Positions 27,113 to 37,550 of a stretch of 64,000 nt of DNA are shown here, piece after piece. The DNA is from Hyphomicrobiales bacterium. Lineage in GTDB: Bacteria > Pseudomonadota > Alphaproteobacteria > Rhizobiales > Rhizobiaceae. Both the position numbers and the translations under genes were made by a program. The stretch spans positions 1 to 64,000 of the forward strand of contig UCHD01000019.1 in the NCBI GenBank assembly GCA_900472175.1, read 5' to 3'. Under the pieces are notes generated by a model that saw only the letters and a program-made list of their open reading frames with translations, did no database searches and had not been told where the DNA came from. How positions within the stretch are numbered: position 1 is the stretch's first letter; every line of letters begins with the position of its first letter.

Positions 27113-28429
27113 TCAAAGCTTGCCGGCATCCTGCAGGATGGTCGTGGCTTTCTCGGCAGCGCTATCGAGCGCCTGCTTCGATGTCTTGTCGCCAAGGATC
27201 GCAGCCTGCAGTTCCGGATAGACCGAGTTGGAGATTTCGATCCACTCGGCGGTCTGCGGAACCGGGAAGGCATGCTTTGCCGCTTCCTGGAAGGCCTGCA
27301 GTACTTCGGTCTTGTAAGCGTCGCCTTCGGCGGCCTTGATGTTGTAATCCCAGACGGCGCTGCGTGTCGGCAGCGGGCCGGTCGCCGATTCCAGCTTCTG
27401 GCTGTCTTCGTTGGTCAGCCACCAGACGAGCGAAGCGGCTGCTTCCTTGTTGGCGCAGGCTTCCGTGACCGAGAAGCCGTGGTGACCCGACCAGCCGGTG
27501 CGCTTGCCGGACGAACCGGCCGGCTGAACCTTCACGCCGACATTACCGGCAACCTTGGAGGACTTCGGATCGTTGAAGAAGCTCGCCCAACCAGGCCAGT
27601 CGAGATTGAGAGCGATCGAGCCGGATGCGAAGCCCTGGCCGAGATCATCCCAGAGATAGTTGGTGGTGCCGGCCGGAACAGCCTTGTCCTTGTAAAGCTT
27701 GACGAACCAGTCGAGCGCACGGACGCCAGCGTCCGAATTGAAGGCCGGGCGACCATCCTTGTCGAGGTATTCGCCGCCTTCGGCAACCAGCATTTCATAG
27801 AAGCGGCCGTTGATCGCTTCTTCCTTGCCGGCAAACTGGGTGCCGTAGAATGTCGGCGGTGCGGAGAAGAATTCGGCCTGGTCGGAAACCTGCGCCCAGG
27901 TGTCCGGCGGGGTCAGGTCGTAGCCATACTTGGCCTTGAAGGCCGTCTTCTTGGCTTCATCCTGATAAAGGCTTTTCTGATAATACAGCGCCGAAACGTC
28001 GAACTGGGCACGCGGCAACATCACCAGCTTGCCGTCGAGCGTCGAGGCAGCGATCAGCGCCGGCACGAATTTGGCGATTTCGTCGGCCGGGATCAGTGGC
28101 GTCAGATCGGTGTAGATATCCGGATATTGCGGTGCGAACGACGAATGGTTCGAACCGACGCACCAGCTGAGGCCACCGGTGGCGATGTCCGACTTGATTT
28201 CCTTGTCGAGCTCAAAGTGGTTCTTCTTCGAGAGGATATTGACTTTGGCGCCCGTCGCTTTTTCCCACTCGCCTATGCGTTCATAGAGCTTTTCGTATTG
28301 CTGGCCACCGATGAGCTTGGCATCGATCGTCACGCCGTCGAATTTGCCGGGCAGGTCTGCAGCTTGTGCCGCGACCGAGCAGGCAAACAACATTACCCCG
28401 GCCGAGACGCCGGAAAGCAGCTTGTTCAT
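27113..28429 (-). CDS. Sugar ABC importer periplasmic binding protein (family 1)
   Basis: 438 residues with a Sec signal peptide (LLSGVSAGVMLFACSVAAQAAD). The mature part has the family-1 extracellular solute-binding fold: YEKLYERIGEWEKATGAKVNIL, FNSDAGVRALDWFVKLYKDK and WSGHHGFSVTEACANKEAAASLVWWL. It captures the sugar in the periplasm. GAGGAG precedes the ATG. It is the first gene of the operon, facing the IclR gene across a palindromic operator. Confidence 0.92.
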   Translation of the reverse strand: MNKLLSGVSAGVMLFACSVAAQAADLPGKFDGVTIDAKLIGGQQYEKLYERIGEWEKATGAKVNILSKKNHFELDKEIKSDIATGGLSWCVGSNHSSFAPQYPDIYTDLTPLIPADEIAKFVPALIAASTLDGKLVMLPRAQFDVSALYYQKSLYQDEAKKTAFKAKYGYDLTPPDTWAQVSDQAEFFSAPPTFYGTQFAGKEEAINGRFYEMLVAEGGEYLDKDGRPAFNSDAGVRALDWFVKLYKDKAVPAGTTNYLWDDLGQGFASGSIALNLDWPGWASFFNDPKSSKVAGNVGVKVQPAGSSGKRTGWSGHHGFSVTEACANKEAAASLVWWLTNEDSQKLESATGPLPTRSAVWDYNIKAAEGDAYKTEVLQAFQEAAKHAFPVPQTAEWIEISNSVYPELQAAILGDKTSKQALDSAAEKATTILQDAGKL

Positions 28430-28468
28430 GATTTCTCCTCCTCACGTCCACACCATCCCAATGGCGGG

Positions 28469-28490
28469 AATTCCTCATTTGTGAGGAATT
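28469..28490. promoter_or_regulatory. Perfect 9-4-9 inverted repeat, likely IclR operator
   Basis: AATTCCTCA, four bases, TGAGGAATT. It lies between the divergent binding-protein operon (start 28429) and the IclR-type gene (start 28598), next to an AT-rich stretch (gatttatatacaaac). It is the only strong dyad in the gap and is placed to control both directions. Confidence 0.75.
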
Positions 28491-28597
28491 GATTTATATA
28501 CAAACAGCAAATGCACCCTTGCGTCAAGCCGCAACTTTGCTTTGTCGTGCGCCTCGTATGCGTATATGAAGTAATTTATTCACAGGGGGATGTGTTG

Positions 28598-29383
28598 ATG
28601 GACGCTGATGAATCCGACCGTTACCGCGCACCGGCGCTGGACAAAGGTCTCGATATTCTCGAGCTTCTGGCCGGTGTTGATGGCGGGCTGACGCAGGCCG
28701 AGATTTCCAAGAAGCTTGAGCGCAGCCCGAACGAGTTCTACCGTATGCTCGACCGGCTGGTGCGGCGCGGCTATGTCACGCGGATCGATGGTGACCGCTA
28801 TTCCCTAACGCTCAAGCTGTTCGGCCTGGCGCAGCTGCATGCGCCGGTGCGGCGATTGGCATCCTATGCGACCCCGCTGATGCGCGACCTTGCCCAGCGC
28901 AGCCGTCAGGCCAATCATCTTGCAGTCTTCGATCGTGGCTTTGCCGTCGTCATCGCCCAGCAGGAAGCGCCGGATTACTGGGGCATTTCGATCCGCGTCG
29001 GTTCACATATCAGCCTGTTTGACACGGGTTCCGGTCACGTTCTGCTCGCATTCCGTTCTGAGGAAGAGCGGCAAATGATGATTTCCGAACATGTGAAAAG
29101 CCAAACCGAGCCACCCTTATCCGATGATTTCTTCGAGCGGCTCGACCGGATTCGCGAGCGCGGATACGAGATGATGGCCAGCGCCCAAACCGCTGGCGTC
29201 TATAACCTGTCAGCGCCAATCCTCGGGCCGGACGGGCGCGGCATTGCGGCTTTGACCTGCCCCTATATCGCCCTGGTCAATGCTCCCTCCGCCCCTGATA
29301 TATCCGAAAGCATCGCGCTATTACAAAAGACGGCTGCCCAGCTTTCGCTGCTCGCCGGATCGGATGTCAGCCACGCGGAATAG
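28598..29383 (+). CDS. IclR-family transcriptional regulator
   Basis: 261 residues from ATG 28598 (AGGGGGA upstream; the frame is open to 28511 but without signals). N-terminal winged HTH: ALDKGLDILELLAGVDGGLTQAEISKKLERSPNEFYRMLDRLVRRGYV. C-terminal effector domain: SRQANHLAVFDRGFAVVIAQQEAP … GSHISLFDTGSGHVLLAF … SAPILGPDGRGIAALTCPY. It probably represses or activates the sugar operon in response to a pathway acid, binding the palindrome at 28469-28490. Confidence 0.92.
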   Translation: MDADESDRYRAPALDKGLDILELLAGVDGGLTQAEISKKLERSPNEFYRMLDRLVRRGYVTRIDGDRYSLTLKLFGLAQLHAPVRRLASYATPLMRDLAQRSRQANHLAVFDRGFAVVIAQQEAPDYWGISIRVGSHISLFDTGSGHVLLAFRSEEERQMMISEHVKSQTEPPLSDDFFERLDRIRERGYEMMASAQTAGVYNLSAPILGPDGRGIAALTCPYIALVNAPSAPDISESIALLQKTAAQLSLLAGSDVSHAE

Positions 29384-29478
29384 GCAGGGATTCAAAGCAC
29401 TTGGGCGATGAACTTCTTATTTGAATGATATCTTCTTGTGTGAAATAGTCGGGAATAACACCGGGGAGGACACGGACG

Positions 29479-30315
29479 ATGATCATCGATACCCATCTGC
29501 ATTTGATCGACAGGGCAGCACTTGCCTATCCGTGGTTGTCGGGCGCACCTGCGCTGGATCGGGATTTTCTCTATGAAACCTACGCGACCGAAGCCAGACG
29601 CTGCGGGATCGGGGCTGCCCTGCACATGGAGGTTGATGTCGATCCGGCCGAGATCGAGGCTGAGATCAGCTATGTCCAGACGCTTTCGCAACGTCCCGAA
29701 AACCTGATTGCTGGCGCGATTGCCGCCTGCCGCCCGGAAGAGGCGGGTTTTGCGGGCCATCTCGAGCGCCAGCAGGCGAACCCGTTCGTCAAGGGTTTCC
29801 GCCGTGTGCTGCATGTCATTCCCGATGACGTCTCGGAAGGCGCGCTGTTTCGCGAGAACATCAAACGGCTTGGTGGAACCGGCCTGTCCTTCGATCTTTG
29901 CGTCCTGCCGCATCAGATACCGAAAGCCATCGCGCTGGCCGATCTGGCGCCGGACGTCCAGTTTATCCTCGACCATTGCGGCGTTCCAGCCATTGCTTCC
30001 GGCGCCGTACAGCCGTGGCGGGACAACATGATCGAGATCGCCAAACGCCCAAACGTCACCGCGAAGATTTCCGGCGTCGTCGCCTATGCCGAAGCGGAAA
30101 GCTGGTCGGTCGAAACCCTGCGGCCTTATGTCGAGCACACGATCGCGCAGTTCGGCTGGGACCGTGTTGTCTGGGGCAGCGACTGGCCGGTCTGCACGCT
30201 CGGCGGAGGTCTGTCGACCTGGATGGCGGCGACGCATGCGCTGCTGGCCGGATGTTCGCAAGGTGAGCGCGCCAAGCTGCTATCAGGCAATGCAAAACGG
30301 CTTTGGTGCCTCTAA
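29479..30315 (+). CDS. Amidohydrolase-2 family lactonase, probable L-fuconolactonase
   Basis: 278 residues. MIIDTHLHLID is the metal-binding start, followed by FVKGFRRVLHV, FILDHCGVPAI and the catalytic Asp region VVWGSDWPVCTLGG. The family includes L-fuconolactonase and 2-pyrone-4,6-dicarboxylate lactonase. Context favours hydrolysis of L-fucono-lactone to L-fuconate, the substrate of the dehydratase at 18.2-19.5 kb. It lies 95 bases after the IclR gene on the same strand. Ribosome-binding site GGGGAGG. Confidence 0.85.
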   Translation: MIIDTHLHLIDRAALAYPWLSGAPALDRDFLYETYATEARRCGIGAALHMEVDVDPAEIEAEISYVQTLSQRPENLIAGAIAACRPEEAGFAGHLERQQANPFVKGFRRVLHVIPDDVSEGALFRENIKRLGGTGLSFDLCVLPHQIPKAIALADLAPDVQFILDHCGVPAIASGAVQPWRDNMIEIAKRPNVTAKISGVVAYAEAESWSVETLRPYVEHTIAQFGWDRVVWGSDWPVCTLGGGLSTWMAATHALLAGCSQGERAKLLSGNAKRLWCL

Positions 30316-30321
30316 AAAGGT

Positions 30322-30342
30322 GGCCGGCGTTATCCGCCGGCC
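30322..30342. terminator. Terminator between convergent genes
   Basis: GGCCGGCG (30322-30329) and CGCCGGCC (30335-30342) form an 8-bp stem. The minus-strand side is followed by cctttttag, so it suits the minus-strand gene ending at 30350 and probably also stops the lactonase transcript. Confidence 0.7.
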
Positions 30343-30349
30343 TGTCCCT

Positions 30350-31483
30350 CTATCGAAAGCTTTCGGCGAACAGCCGATTGATATCCGCCACTACCGCATT
30401 GGCTGATTGATGCTGCAACAGGCCTTCGTTCAAACGGTCCGAAGCCGCTTGCTGGAAGCCCATGTAGCCATCGTGGCGAGGCCTGACCCAGGCGGCATCC
30501 AGTGTCGCGCGGGTGGCGCGATAGAAGTCGGCGGTAGCAAGATTGACCGCCGCATCCTCCCACGCTTGCGCATGACCGGGCTGTCCGCCCGCTGCGGCAT
30601 AATCGGTCTTCTGGATATCGCCGCTGGCGATCCAGTAGGCAAAGTTGATGGCGGCGTCCGGGTTTTTGGAAAATGCCGAGACGGCAATACCGGTTCCGCC
30701 CAGCGCTGAGCCTATTGGGCCACCGTCGCCCACCGCTGGAATATCGCCGAAACGAATGAGGCCCGGCCGGAAATCCTTCACCGAATAGCTGACGTATCCG
30801 TAGATCAGCGGCGCCACGACAGCTTTTATTTCGGGCGCTGCCATCCGCTCCAGAACCGCGATTGGGTCCATCTCGAAACAGGACGGATCGACCAGTGCGG
30901 CGATCTCGCGCAGCATTTCGAAAACCTGCGCACCCGTCTCGATGTCGATCAGTTCACCGGGACCTTCGACGGCGCAGGGCCGCCCGAGGTTGCCGCAGAG
31001 CGTGTAAAAACTCATCAATGAATGGGGCGGGCGCAGCGGTATGAGGACTTTGCCGCCTCGCGCCAACTCAAGCACCTCGGGCCAACTGGCAGGTGGTGTG
31101 GCCTGCAGATCAGGCCGCCAGGCCTGCACCTGTGTTGCCGCATCGATAGGGAATGCCCATTGACGGCCCTGCCACGAGTAGCTCGGATAGGATTGGCCGA
31201 CACTGGCCGCCGCCAGCGCCGCACGCTCGCTCTCGCGTCCGGCAATATCCAGCGGCAGCAGGCACTTCTCATGTGTGATCTGCCCGACATGCGGATGATC
31301 GATGACGATGAGATCGAACTGTTTGGCCAGTTCTTCGACCGGAAACGTCTCGAAATCCTGCAGCGAGCGCTTTTCCCACTCGACGGTGACGCCGGTTTCG
31401 TTGAACCAGCGGCGCGAACAGGCGATCATCGGATCATAGCCGCGCGGGTGGTTCCAGGTCATGCCCTTGAGTGTGATCGTCAT
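30350..31483 (-). CDS. Solute-binding-protein-like protein without a signal peptide
   Basis: 377 residues from ATG 31483 (GAGGAGTT upstream; ATGA overlap with the preceding CoA-transferase). The fold reads as a family-1 ABC binding protein: GMTWNHPRGYDPMIACSRRWFNETGVTVEWEKRS, DLIVIDHPHVGQI, WAFPIDAATQVQAWRPDL and INFAYWIASGDIQ. No hydrophobic leader is present, and the longer open frame to 31690 adds no signal peptide either. No permease or ATPase genes adjoin. It is therefore probably cytosolic, perhaps binding the operon's acid or CoA metabolite (inference). Confidence 0.8.
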   Translation of the reverse strand: MTITLKGMTWNHPRGYDPMIACSRRWFNETGVTVEWEKRSLQDFETFPVEELAKQFDLIVIDHPHVGQITHEKCLLPLDIAGRESERAALAAASVGQSYPSYSWQGRQWAFPIDAATQVQAWRPDLQATPPASWPEVLELARGGKVLIPLRPPHSLMSFYTLCGNLGRPCAVEGPGELIDIETGAQVFEMLREIAALVDPSCFEMDPIAVLERMAAPEIKAVVAPLIYGYVSYSVKDFRPGLIRFGDIPAVGDGGPIGSALGGTGIAVSAFSKNPDAAINFAYWIASGDIQKTDYAAAGGQPGHAQAWEDAAVNLATADFYRATRATLDAAWVRPRHDGYMGFQQAASDRLNEGLLQHQSANAVVADINRLFAESFR

Positions 31484-32640
31484 AGGCCGAACTCCTCGCG
31501 GATGGCCTGGCTGTGTTCGCCAATGCGGGGTGCTGCACGATCGACCTTGGCGCGCACACCGTTGACGCGGAGTGGCGAGCGCGTTGTCGTGATCGAAATA
31601 TTGTCCTCGCGGGTGACGGTCTGCAGCATGTCGAGAACCTGAAAGCCTTCGCTCTCCATCAGTTCGTTCCAGTTCAGCACCCGGGCGCACCAGATATCCG
31701 CCGGTTCAAGGATCGCCAGCCATTCGTCTGTTGTCTTGGTCGCGATGCGTTTGGCGATCAGCGCCTTGATCTCGTCGCGGGCCGTAAACCAGGTGGCGGA
31801 GTTGTCGCGGTAGGGCGCAAGCTCGTCCATGCCGAGCAGGTCGGCGAGCTTCGGAATTGGCGTCATGGCGATGGCGAGATACCCGTCGGCGGCCGCATAG
31901 ACGCCGTAGGGCGCCGAAAGATATGCGTGGGCGCTGCGGAAGTTTGCGCGTTTCGGCAGCCTCCGGCCGTCGTTGAGATGCGTGGTCAACACCTCGAACT
32001 GAAAATCGACCAGCGCTTCGAGCAGGCTGGTCTCGACATGGCTGCCGGAGCCCTTGATGCTGCGGCGGACCAGCGCTGCGAGAATGCCCTGGGCAAGGGC
32101 TGCACCAGCCAGCATGTCGCCGATTGCCAGACCGAACGGAACCGGCCCCTGATCCTCATCGCCGTTCAGCCACATCACGCCGGAGCGCGATTGTGCCAGA
32201 AGATCCTGGCCTGGCCGCTTGACCCAAGGGCCTTCCTCGCCATAGCCGCTGATCGATGCGTAGACGAGCCGCGGATTGATCTTCCTGACCGCCTCATAGT
32301 CCAGCCCGAGCCGTTCGATGACGCCGGGCCGAAAATTCTGGATTAGCACGTCAGCCTTGGTTAGCAACGTTCGCAGCGAGGCCAGATCCTTTTCGTCCTT
32401 CAGGTCGATCGACAGGCTTTCCTTGGCCCGGTTGATCGCGTGGAAGATGGTGGAATCGCCGCCGATCTCGGTGTCGCTGAGATAGAGCCGCCGTGACAGG
32501 TCGCCGCCATCGGGCCGCTCGATCTTGATGACGCGGGCGCCGAGATCCATCAGCCGGAGCGAACAATAGGGGCCGGACAAGAATTGGCTGAGATCGACGA
32601 CGACGAGGCCGGCGAGGGGAAGATCGGTATCGGCTGACAT
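31480..32640 (-). CDS. CaiB/BaiF-family CoA-transferase
   Basis: 386 residues. Class III CoA-transferase features: LAGLVVVDLSQFLSGPYCSLRLMDLGARVIKIERPDGGD at the start, INRAKESLSIDLKDEKD, and VLIQNFRPGVIERLGLDYE. The catalytic Asp typical of the family is likely in the QDLLAQSRSGVMW region. It moves CoA between carboxylic acids. It starts directly after the stop of the MaoC gene and overlaps the binding-protein-like gene by 4 bases. The acid is unknown. Confidence 0.9.
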   Translation of the reverse strand: MSADTDLPLAGLVVVDLSQFLSGPYCSLRLMDLGARVIKIERPDGGDLSRRLYLSDTEIGGDSTIFHAINRAKESLSIDLKDEKDLASLRTLLTKADVLIQNFRPGVIERLGLDYEAVRKINPRLVYASISGYGEEGPWVKRPGQDLLAQSRSGVMWLNGDEDQGPVPFGLAIGDMLAGAALAQGILAALVRRSIKGSGSHVETSLLEALVDFQFEVLTTHLNDGRRLPKRANFRSAHAYLSAPYGVYAAADGYLAIAMTPIPKLADLLGMDELAPYRDNSATWFTARDEIKALIAKRIATKTTDEWLAILEPADIWCARVLNWNELMESEGFQVLDMLQTVTREDNISITTTRSPLRVNGVRAKVDRAAPRIGEHSQAIREEFGL

Positions 32641-33195
32641 TTAGGATTTTTCCGTCTTGCCGGCAAAATCGGCCGGGTTCTTGTATTTCACGGTTTGCAG
32701 ATGCTCACAGTAGAGCACCAGTTCGCCTTCGCCCTTGAATATCTCGTAGCTGGCGCGGATCAGGCCCATGTCCTTGTAGCGCGGCCGCTTATCGAGATTG
32801 GTGCGGATGGCGTAGATCGTGTCGCCGATAAAGACCGGCTTGATGAACCGCAGCTTGTCGTAGCCATAGGAAAAGGCGTTGACGCAATTGGTGGCGACAA
32901 GCCCGAGGCCGGCCGAAAACACGAAGGCGCCGGCAATCAACCGCTTGCCAAAAATGCCCTCGCGTTCGGCAAACATCTGGTCCTGCACGTAAGGGTGAAT
33001 ATCGGTGACCAGCATGTTGAACATGTGGCTGTCGCCCTCGGCCATCGTGCGCCGCAACGATCGAATGCGCTGTCCGACCGGCCAATCCTCATAGAACCAG
33101 TTTTCCGCGTTCCAGACCGGAAGCGAAGCATGGTCCGCGGGCATGTCGGAAGGATGCGTGGAGGAAACGCCCACGGTCGGTGCAGCGGCGCTCAT
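32641..33195 (-). CDS. MaoC-family acyl-CoA hydratase/dehydratase
   Basis: 184 residues from ATG 33195 (GGAG upstream). Hot-dog fold with [27 protein letters not shown] (active-site region) and [38 protein letters not shown]. It resembles mesaconyl/methylmalyl-CoA-type MaoC proteins and the protein at 21.2-21.6 kb. With the CoA-transferase it suggests activation and hydration of an unsaturated acid. It is the first gene of a three-gene operon. Confidence 0.85.
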   Translation of the reverse strand: MSAAAPTVGVSSTHPSDMPADHASLPVWNAENWFYEDWPVGQRIRSLRRTMAEGDSHMFNMLVTDIHPYVQDQMFAEREGIFGKRLIAGAFVFSAGLGLVATNCVNAFSYGYDKLRFIKPVFIGDTIYAIRTNLDKRPRYKDMGLIRASYEIFKGEGELVLYCEHLQTVKYKNPADFAGKTEKS

Positions 33196-33597
33196 GGCAT
33201 GTACTCCACGCAAAGTGCTGCCGGGTTGTTGATGTCCATGTGCGTCCTCCAATTTTCTTATGTAAAGAAGATTTTCACATATGGATGATTATTGCAAGCG
33301 ACATCGTGCGCACTTTCGCGCCGCCCTGCCGGATGATGGAGCGGTCCATCCGGCGATCAGGCGGGCATTGGTCAGGGAGATGTGTGAGCAGGCTGTGTCT
33401 TGGGGGGGGGGCTGCAGAGATAGCTGAGGGTGGGGTTGATCTGCCGCTTGGGTTCTTCAGTTTGGCTTGGGCGTGGCAGCGCATTCTCGCACTTGAGGCG
33501 AGCTTTCGGACGCCAAAACCGGGAAAGCCGGGCTTCGGATACGAAGCGTTAACCATATGCTTTGTAAATCAGAATCACCAACATGGAGAACCGCCTG
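33196..33597. other. Intergenic region with a G10 tract
   Basis: About 400 bases without a convincing gene. It holds the promoter of the MaoC operon (AT-rich, 33255-33300) and the leader of the small gene at 33598. A run of ten G lies at 33402-33411. A plus-strand open frame crossing the region has no family resemblance or start signals. Confidence 0.4.
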
Positions 33598-33912
33598 ATG
33601 AGTGCTGCGTTGAAGGATGTGCGTTTTTCTGAAACGGAAGAACGGGTCGTGCCATTTCCCCTATCGGGACAGGCAAGCACCATCAGACGCTGTGCCAGCG
33701 AGCTGGAAAACGTCCATGGCGAAGAGGCTCTCCAGTACTGGAAAACCGAGTGCCGCGCCTTGGCAAAACGTCTGAGCAATCTCGGATGTTCCGAGGATGC
33801 CATCCGCAGCCAGGTGATGGCTTTTCAGACTGAGGTTCAGGTGGAGATGATGCGGCGTTACTCGGATCGGCTGGCCGCTGAAGCTCAGGATGGATACACC
33901 CTCAATTCCTGA
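33598..33912 (+). CDS. Small DUF6074-like protein
   Basis: 104 residues from ATG 33598; GGAG sits 8 bases before it, whereas the ATG at 33583 has none. The pattern RVVPFPLSGQASTIRRCASELENVHGEEALQYWKTECRALAKRLSNLGCSEDAIRSQVMAFQTEVQVEM fits a short alphaproteobacterial family of unknown function (DUF6074-like, recalled from memory). It is helical and probably cytosolic. It stands alone, followed by a strong terminator. Confidence 0.7.
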   Translation: MSAALKDVRFSETEERVVPFPLSGQASTIRRCASELENVHGEEALQYWKTECRALAKRLSNLGCSEDAIRSQVMAFQTEVQVEMMRRYSDRLAAEAQDGYTLNS

Positions 33913-33955
33913 CATGCAGGCCCGCGGTTACAGATGCCGCCCGGTCAGGACACAC

Positions 33956-33981
33956 AAAAGGGCAGCGCAGGCTGCCCTTTT
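33956..33981. terminator. Bidirectional terminator
   Basis: AAAAGGGCAGC (33956-33966) pairs perfectly with GCTGCCCTTTT (33971-33981) around a 4-base loop. T-runs occur on both strands, serving the small plus-strand gene and the minus-strand aspartate decarboxylase gene. Confidence 0.85.
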
Positions 33982-34004
33982 GTCGTTATGAAGGATCTGG
34001 TCCG

Positions 34005-35606
<1,602 letters not shown>

Positions 35607-35620
35607 CTAAGTCGAATGGA

Positions 35621-37306
35621 TCAGACGAAGGCGACGACGAGCGGGCCGAGCAATGTCAGAAAGACGTTGGCCAGCGCGTAGGTAATGGCGAAGGGAGTTG
35701 TCGGGACGGTGTTGCCGGCCTTGTCGAGGATTTCCCCGAAGGCGGGATTGGCGCTGCGCGATCCGGAAAGCGCCCCGGCAAAAATGGCGGTGTTGTCGTA
35801 GCGCAGGATATAGCGCCCGACGAGCATGGTGATCAGGAGCGGCAGGATGGTGACGACGACGCCGATCAGGAAGATCGAGATGCCGTTTTCAGCGATCGTG
35901 TGCACCGCCTGCTGTCCGGACTGCAACCCGACGACCGCGACGAAACCGGCAAGGCCGAGATCTCGCAAAAGGGTGGAGGCTGCCGTCGGCATGTTGCCGA
36001 GCGTCATGTTGCGGCTGCGATACCAGCCGAAGGCGAGACCGGCGAGAAGAGCGCCGCCGCCGCTGCCGAGTGTCAGCGGAATGGAGCCGATGCGAATGAC
36101 CGCAAGTCCAACCAGCAGGCCGACGACGATGCCGAGCCCATGAAAGACGAAATCGGTCTTGTCGCTGGGCATAATCACGGTGCCGACCCGTTTGGCGATG
36201 CGCTGCAGGTCTTCCTGCAGGCCATGGGCGGTAACGACATCACCGGCTTCGATGCGGGTGTCGGCCACAAGTGTCAGCGGGTTGCCGGCGCGCTTGACCT
36301 GCAGAACGAAGACGCCGTGCCGCAGCTCCTTGGTCGCTTCGATGATTTCGGCGACCGTCTTTCCGGCAAAGTCCTTGTTGCCGATGACGACATCCCGCGT
36401 CGCCACGACCATGTCCATACCCTCGGACGATTGCGTTTCAGGTCCGATGGTATTTGCCATACCGACAACTCCGGCGCGTCGCCCAACGACGAGAACGATA
36501 TCATCGGCCTGCAACTTGAGATCAGGTTCGACGCCGATGATCGCCCCGGCGCGTTTTACCCGCTCAATGGCGAGTGCCGCACTGACGGCTCCGGCCTCGA
36601 TCTCGGCAACGGTGCGGCCGGCGGCCTGACTGACCTGGAACAGGCGACCGACCAGATCCGGCAGGGCAGGTGTCTCGCCCGGTCCGTAGATCTTGGCACC
36701 CGCCAGCATCTCGGCTTCGGCCTTGACGGCATCGTCGCGGATACTGCGGCCCATGAGCCAGGGCAGGATGTTGACGCAGACGATGATCGCCCCGAACGAG
36801 CCGAAAATGTAGGTGACCGCATAGCCGATGGCGACGTTTGCCTGCAGGCGCTGGACTTCATCGGCGGCAAGGCCGAGTTTGCCGATCGCCGAGCTTGCGG
36901 TGCCGATGATGGCCGATTGGGTCAGGCCACCGGCGGCGATACCGGCAGCAAGGCCTTTGTCGAGCCCGAACATTTTGGCCAGCACGACAACGGTCAGCAG
37001 GCCGCTGATAGCAAGCACGGCCGCCATGACGATCTCGCGGATCGACTTGCGGCCGAGTGAGCGGAAGAATTGTGGCCCGCTTTCAAAACCGACAGCATAG
37101 ATGAACAGTGCAAACAGGACTGCCTTGATGCCGTTGTCGATGGTGATGCCGATCTGGCTGAGCACAACTGCAACCAGAAGCGAACCGGCGACGCCTCCAA
37201 GTTGGAACTTACCGAACTGGAACTTGCCGATCCAGTAGCCACCGGCCAAGGATAGAAACAGAGCAATTTCAGGAGACTGCTGGAAAATCGATTGCAGGAA
37301 TGACAT
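35621..37306 (-). CDS. aspT: Aspartate:alanine antiporter AspT
   Basis: 561 residues from ATG 37306 (GGAGGGG upstream); the open frame to 37462 is longer but without signals. Two blocks of membrane helices carrying the Asp-Al_Ex motifs (FALFIYAVGFESGPQFFRSLGRK, GAIIVCVNILPW) flank a central hydrophilic part with two TrkA-C/RCK-type domains. It exchanges external aspartate for internal alanine; with the decarboxylase this yields a proton motive force, as shown in Tetragenococcus. Confidence 0.92.
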   Translation of the reverse strand: MSFLQSIFQQSPEIALFLSLAGGYWIGKFQFGKFQLGGVAGSLLVAVVLSQIGITIDNGIKAVLFALFIYAVGFESGPQFFRSLGRKSIREIVMAAVLAISGLLTVVVLAKMFGLDKGLAAGIAAGGLTQSAIIGTASSAIGKLGLAADEVQRLQANVAIGYAVTYIFGSFGAIIVCVNILPWLMGRSIRDDAVKAEAEMLAGAKIYGPGETPALPDLVGRLFQVSQAAGRTVAEIEAGAVSAALAIERVKRAGAIIGVEPDLKLQADDIVLVVGRRAGVVGMANTIGPETQSSEGMDMVVATRDVVIGNKDFAGKTVAEIIEATKELRHGVFVLQVKRAGNPLTLVADTRIEAGDVVTAHGLQEDLQRIAKRVGTVIMPSDKTDFVFHGLGIVVGLLVGLAVIRIGSIPLTLGSGGGALLAGLAFGWYRSRNMTLGNMPTAASTLLRDLGLAGFVAVVGLQSGQQAVHTIAENGISIFLIGVVVTILPLLITMLVGRYILRYDNTAIFAGALSGSRSANPAFGEILDKAGNTVPTTPFAITYALANVFLTLLGPLVVAFV

Positions 37307-37467
37307 AGGCCCCTCCGTATCAATGCTGCTTTGCGCGCTGGCCAAATCAGAGGGGATGGTTGCGGTGTGGTCAAGGAAAAACTTAGGCGAGAAGATTAAC
37401 AACACATCGGGATTGTTCAAATTTGAGACTCGCCGCCGAAAATGCGGCAAAGGCTGGCCCAAATAAA

Positions 37468-37491
37468 AACGCCCGGCTTTCGCCGGGCGTT
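37468..37491 (-). terminator. Rho-independent terminator after eryI
   Basis: AACGCCCGGC (37468-37477) and GCCGGGCGTT (37482-37491) with a 4-base loop. On the minus strand it is followed by a TTTTTATTT run, so it ends the eryR-eryH-eryI transcript. Confidence 0.88.
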
Positions 37492-37550
37492 CATTCTGCA
37501 GGACATGAGGGAGGATCTACATATTCTGCGGAAGCAGTTTGATCAGAGCG

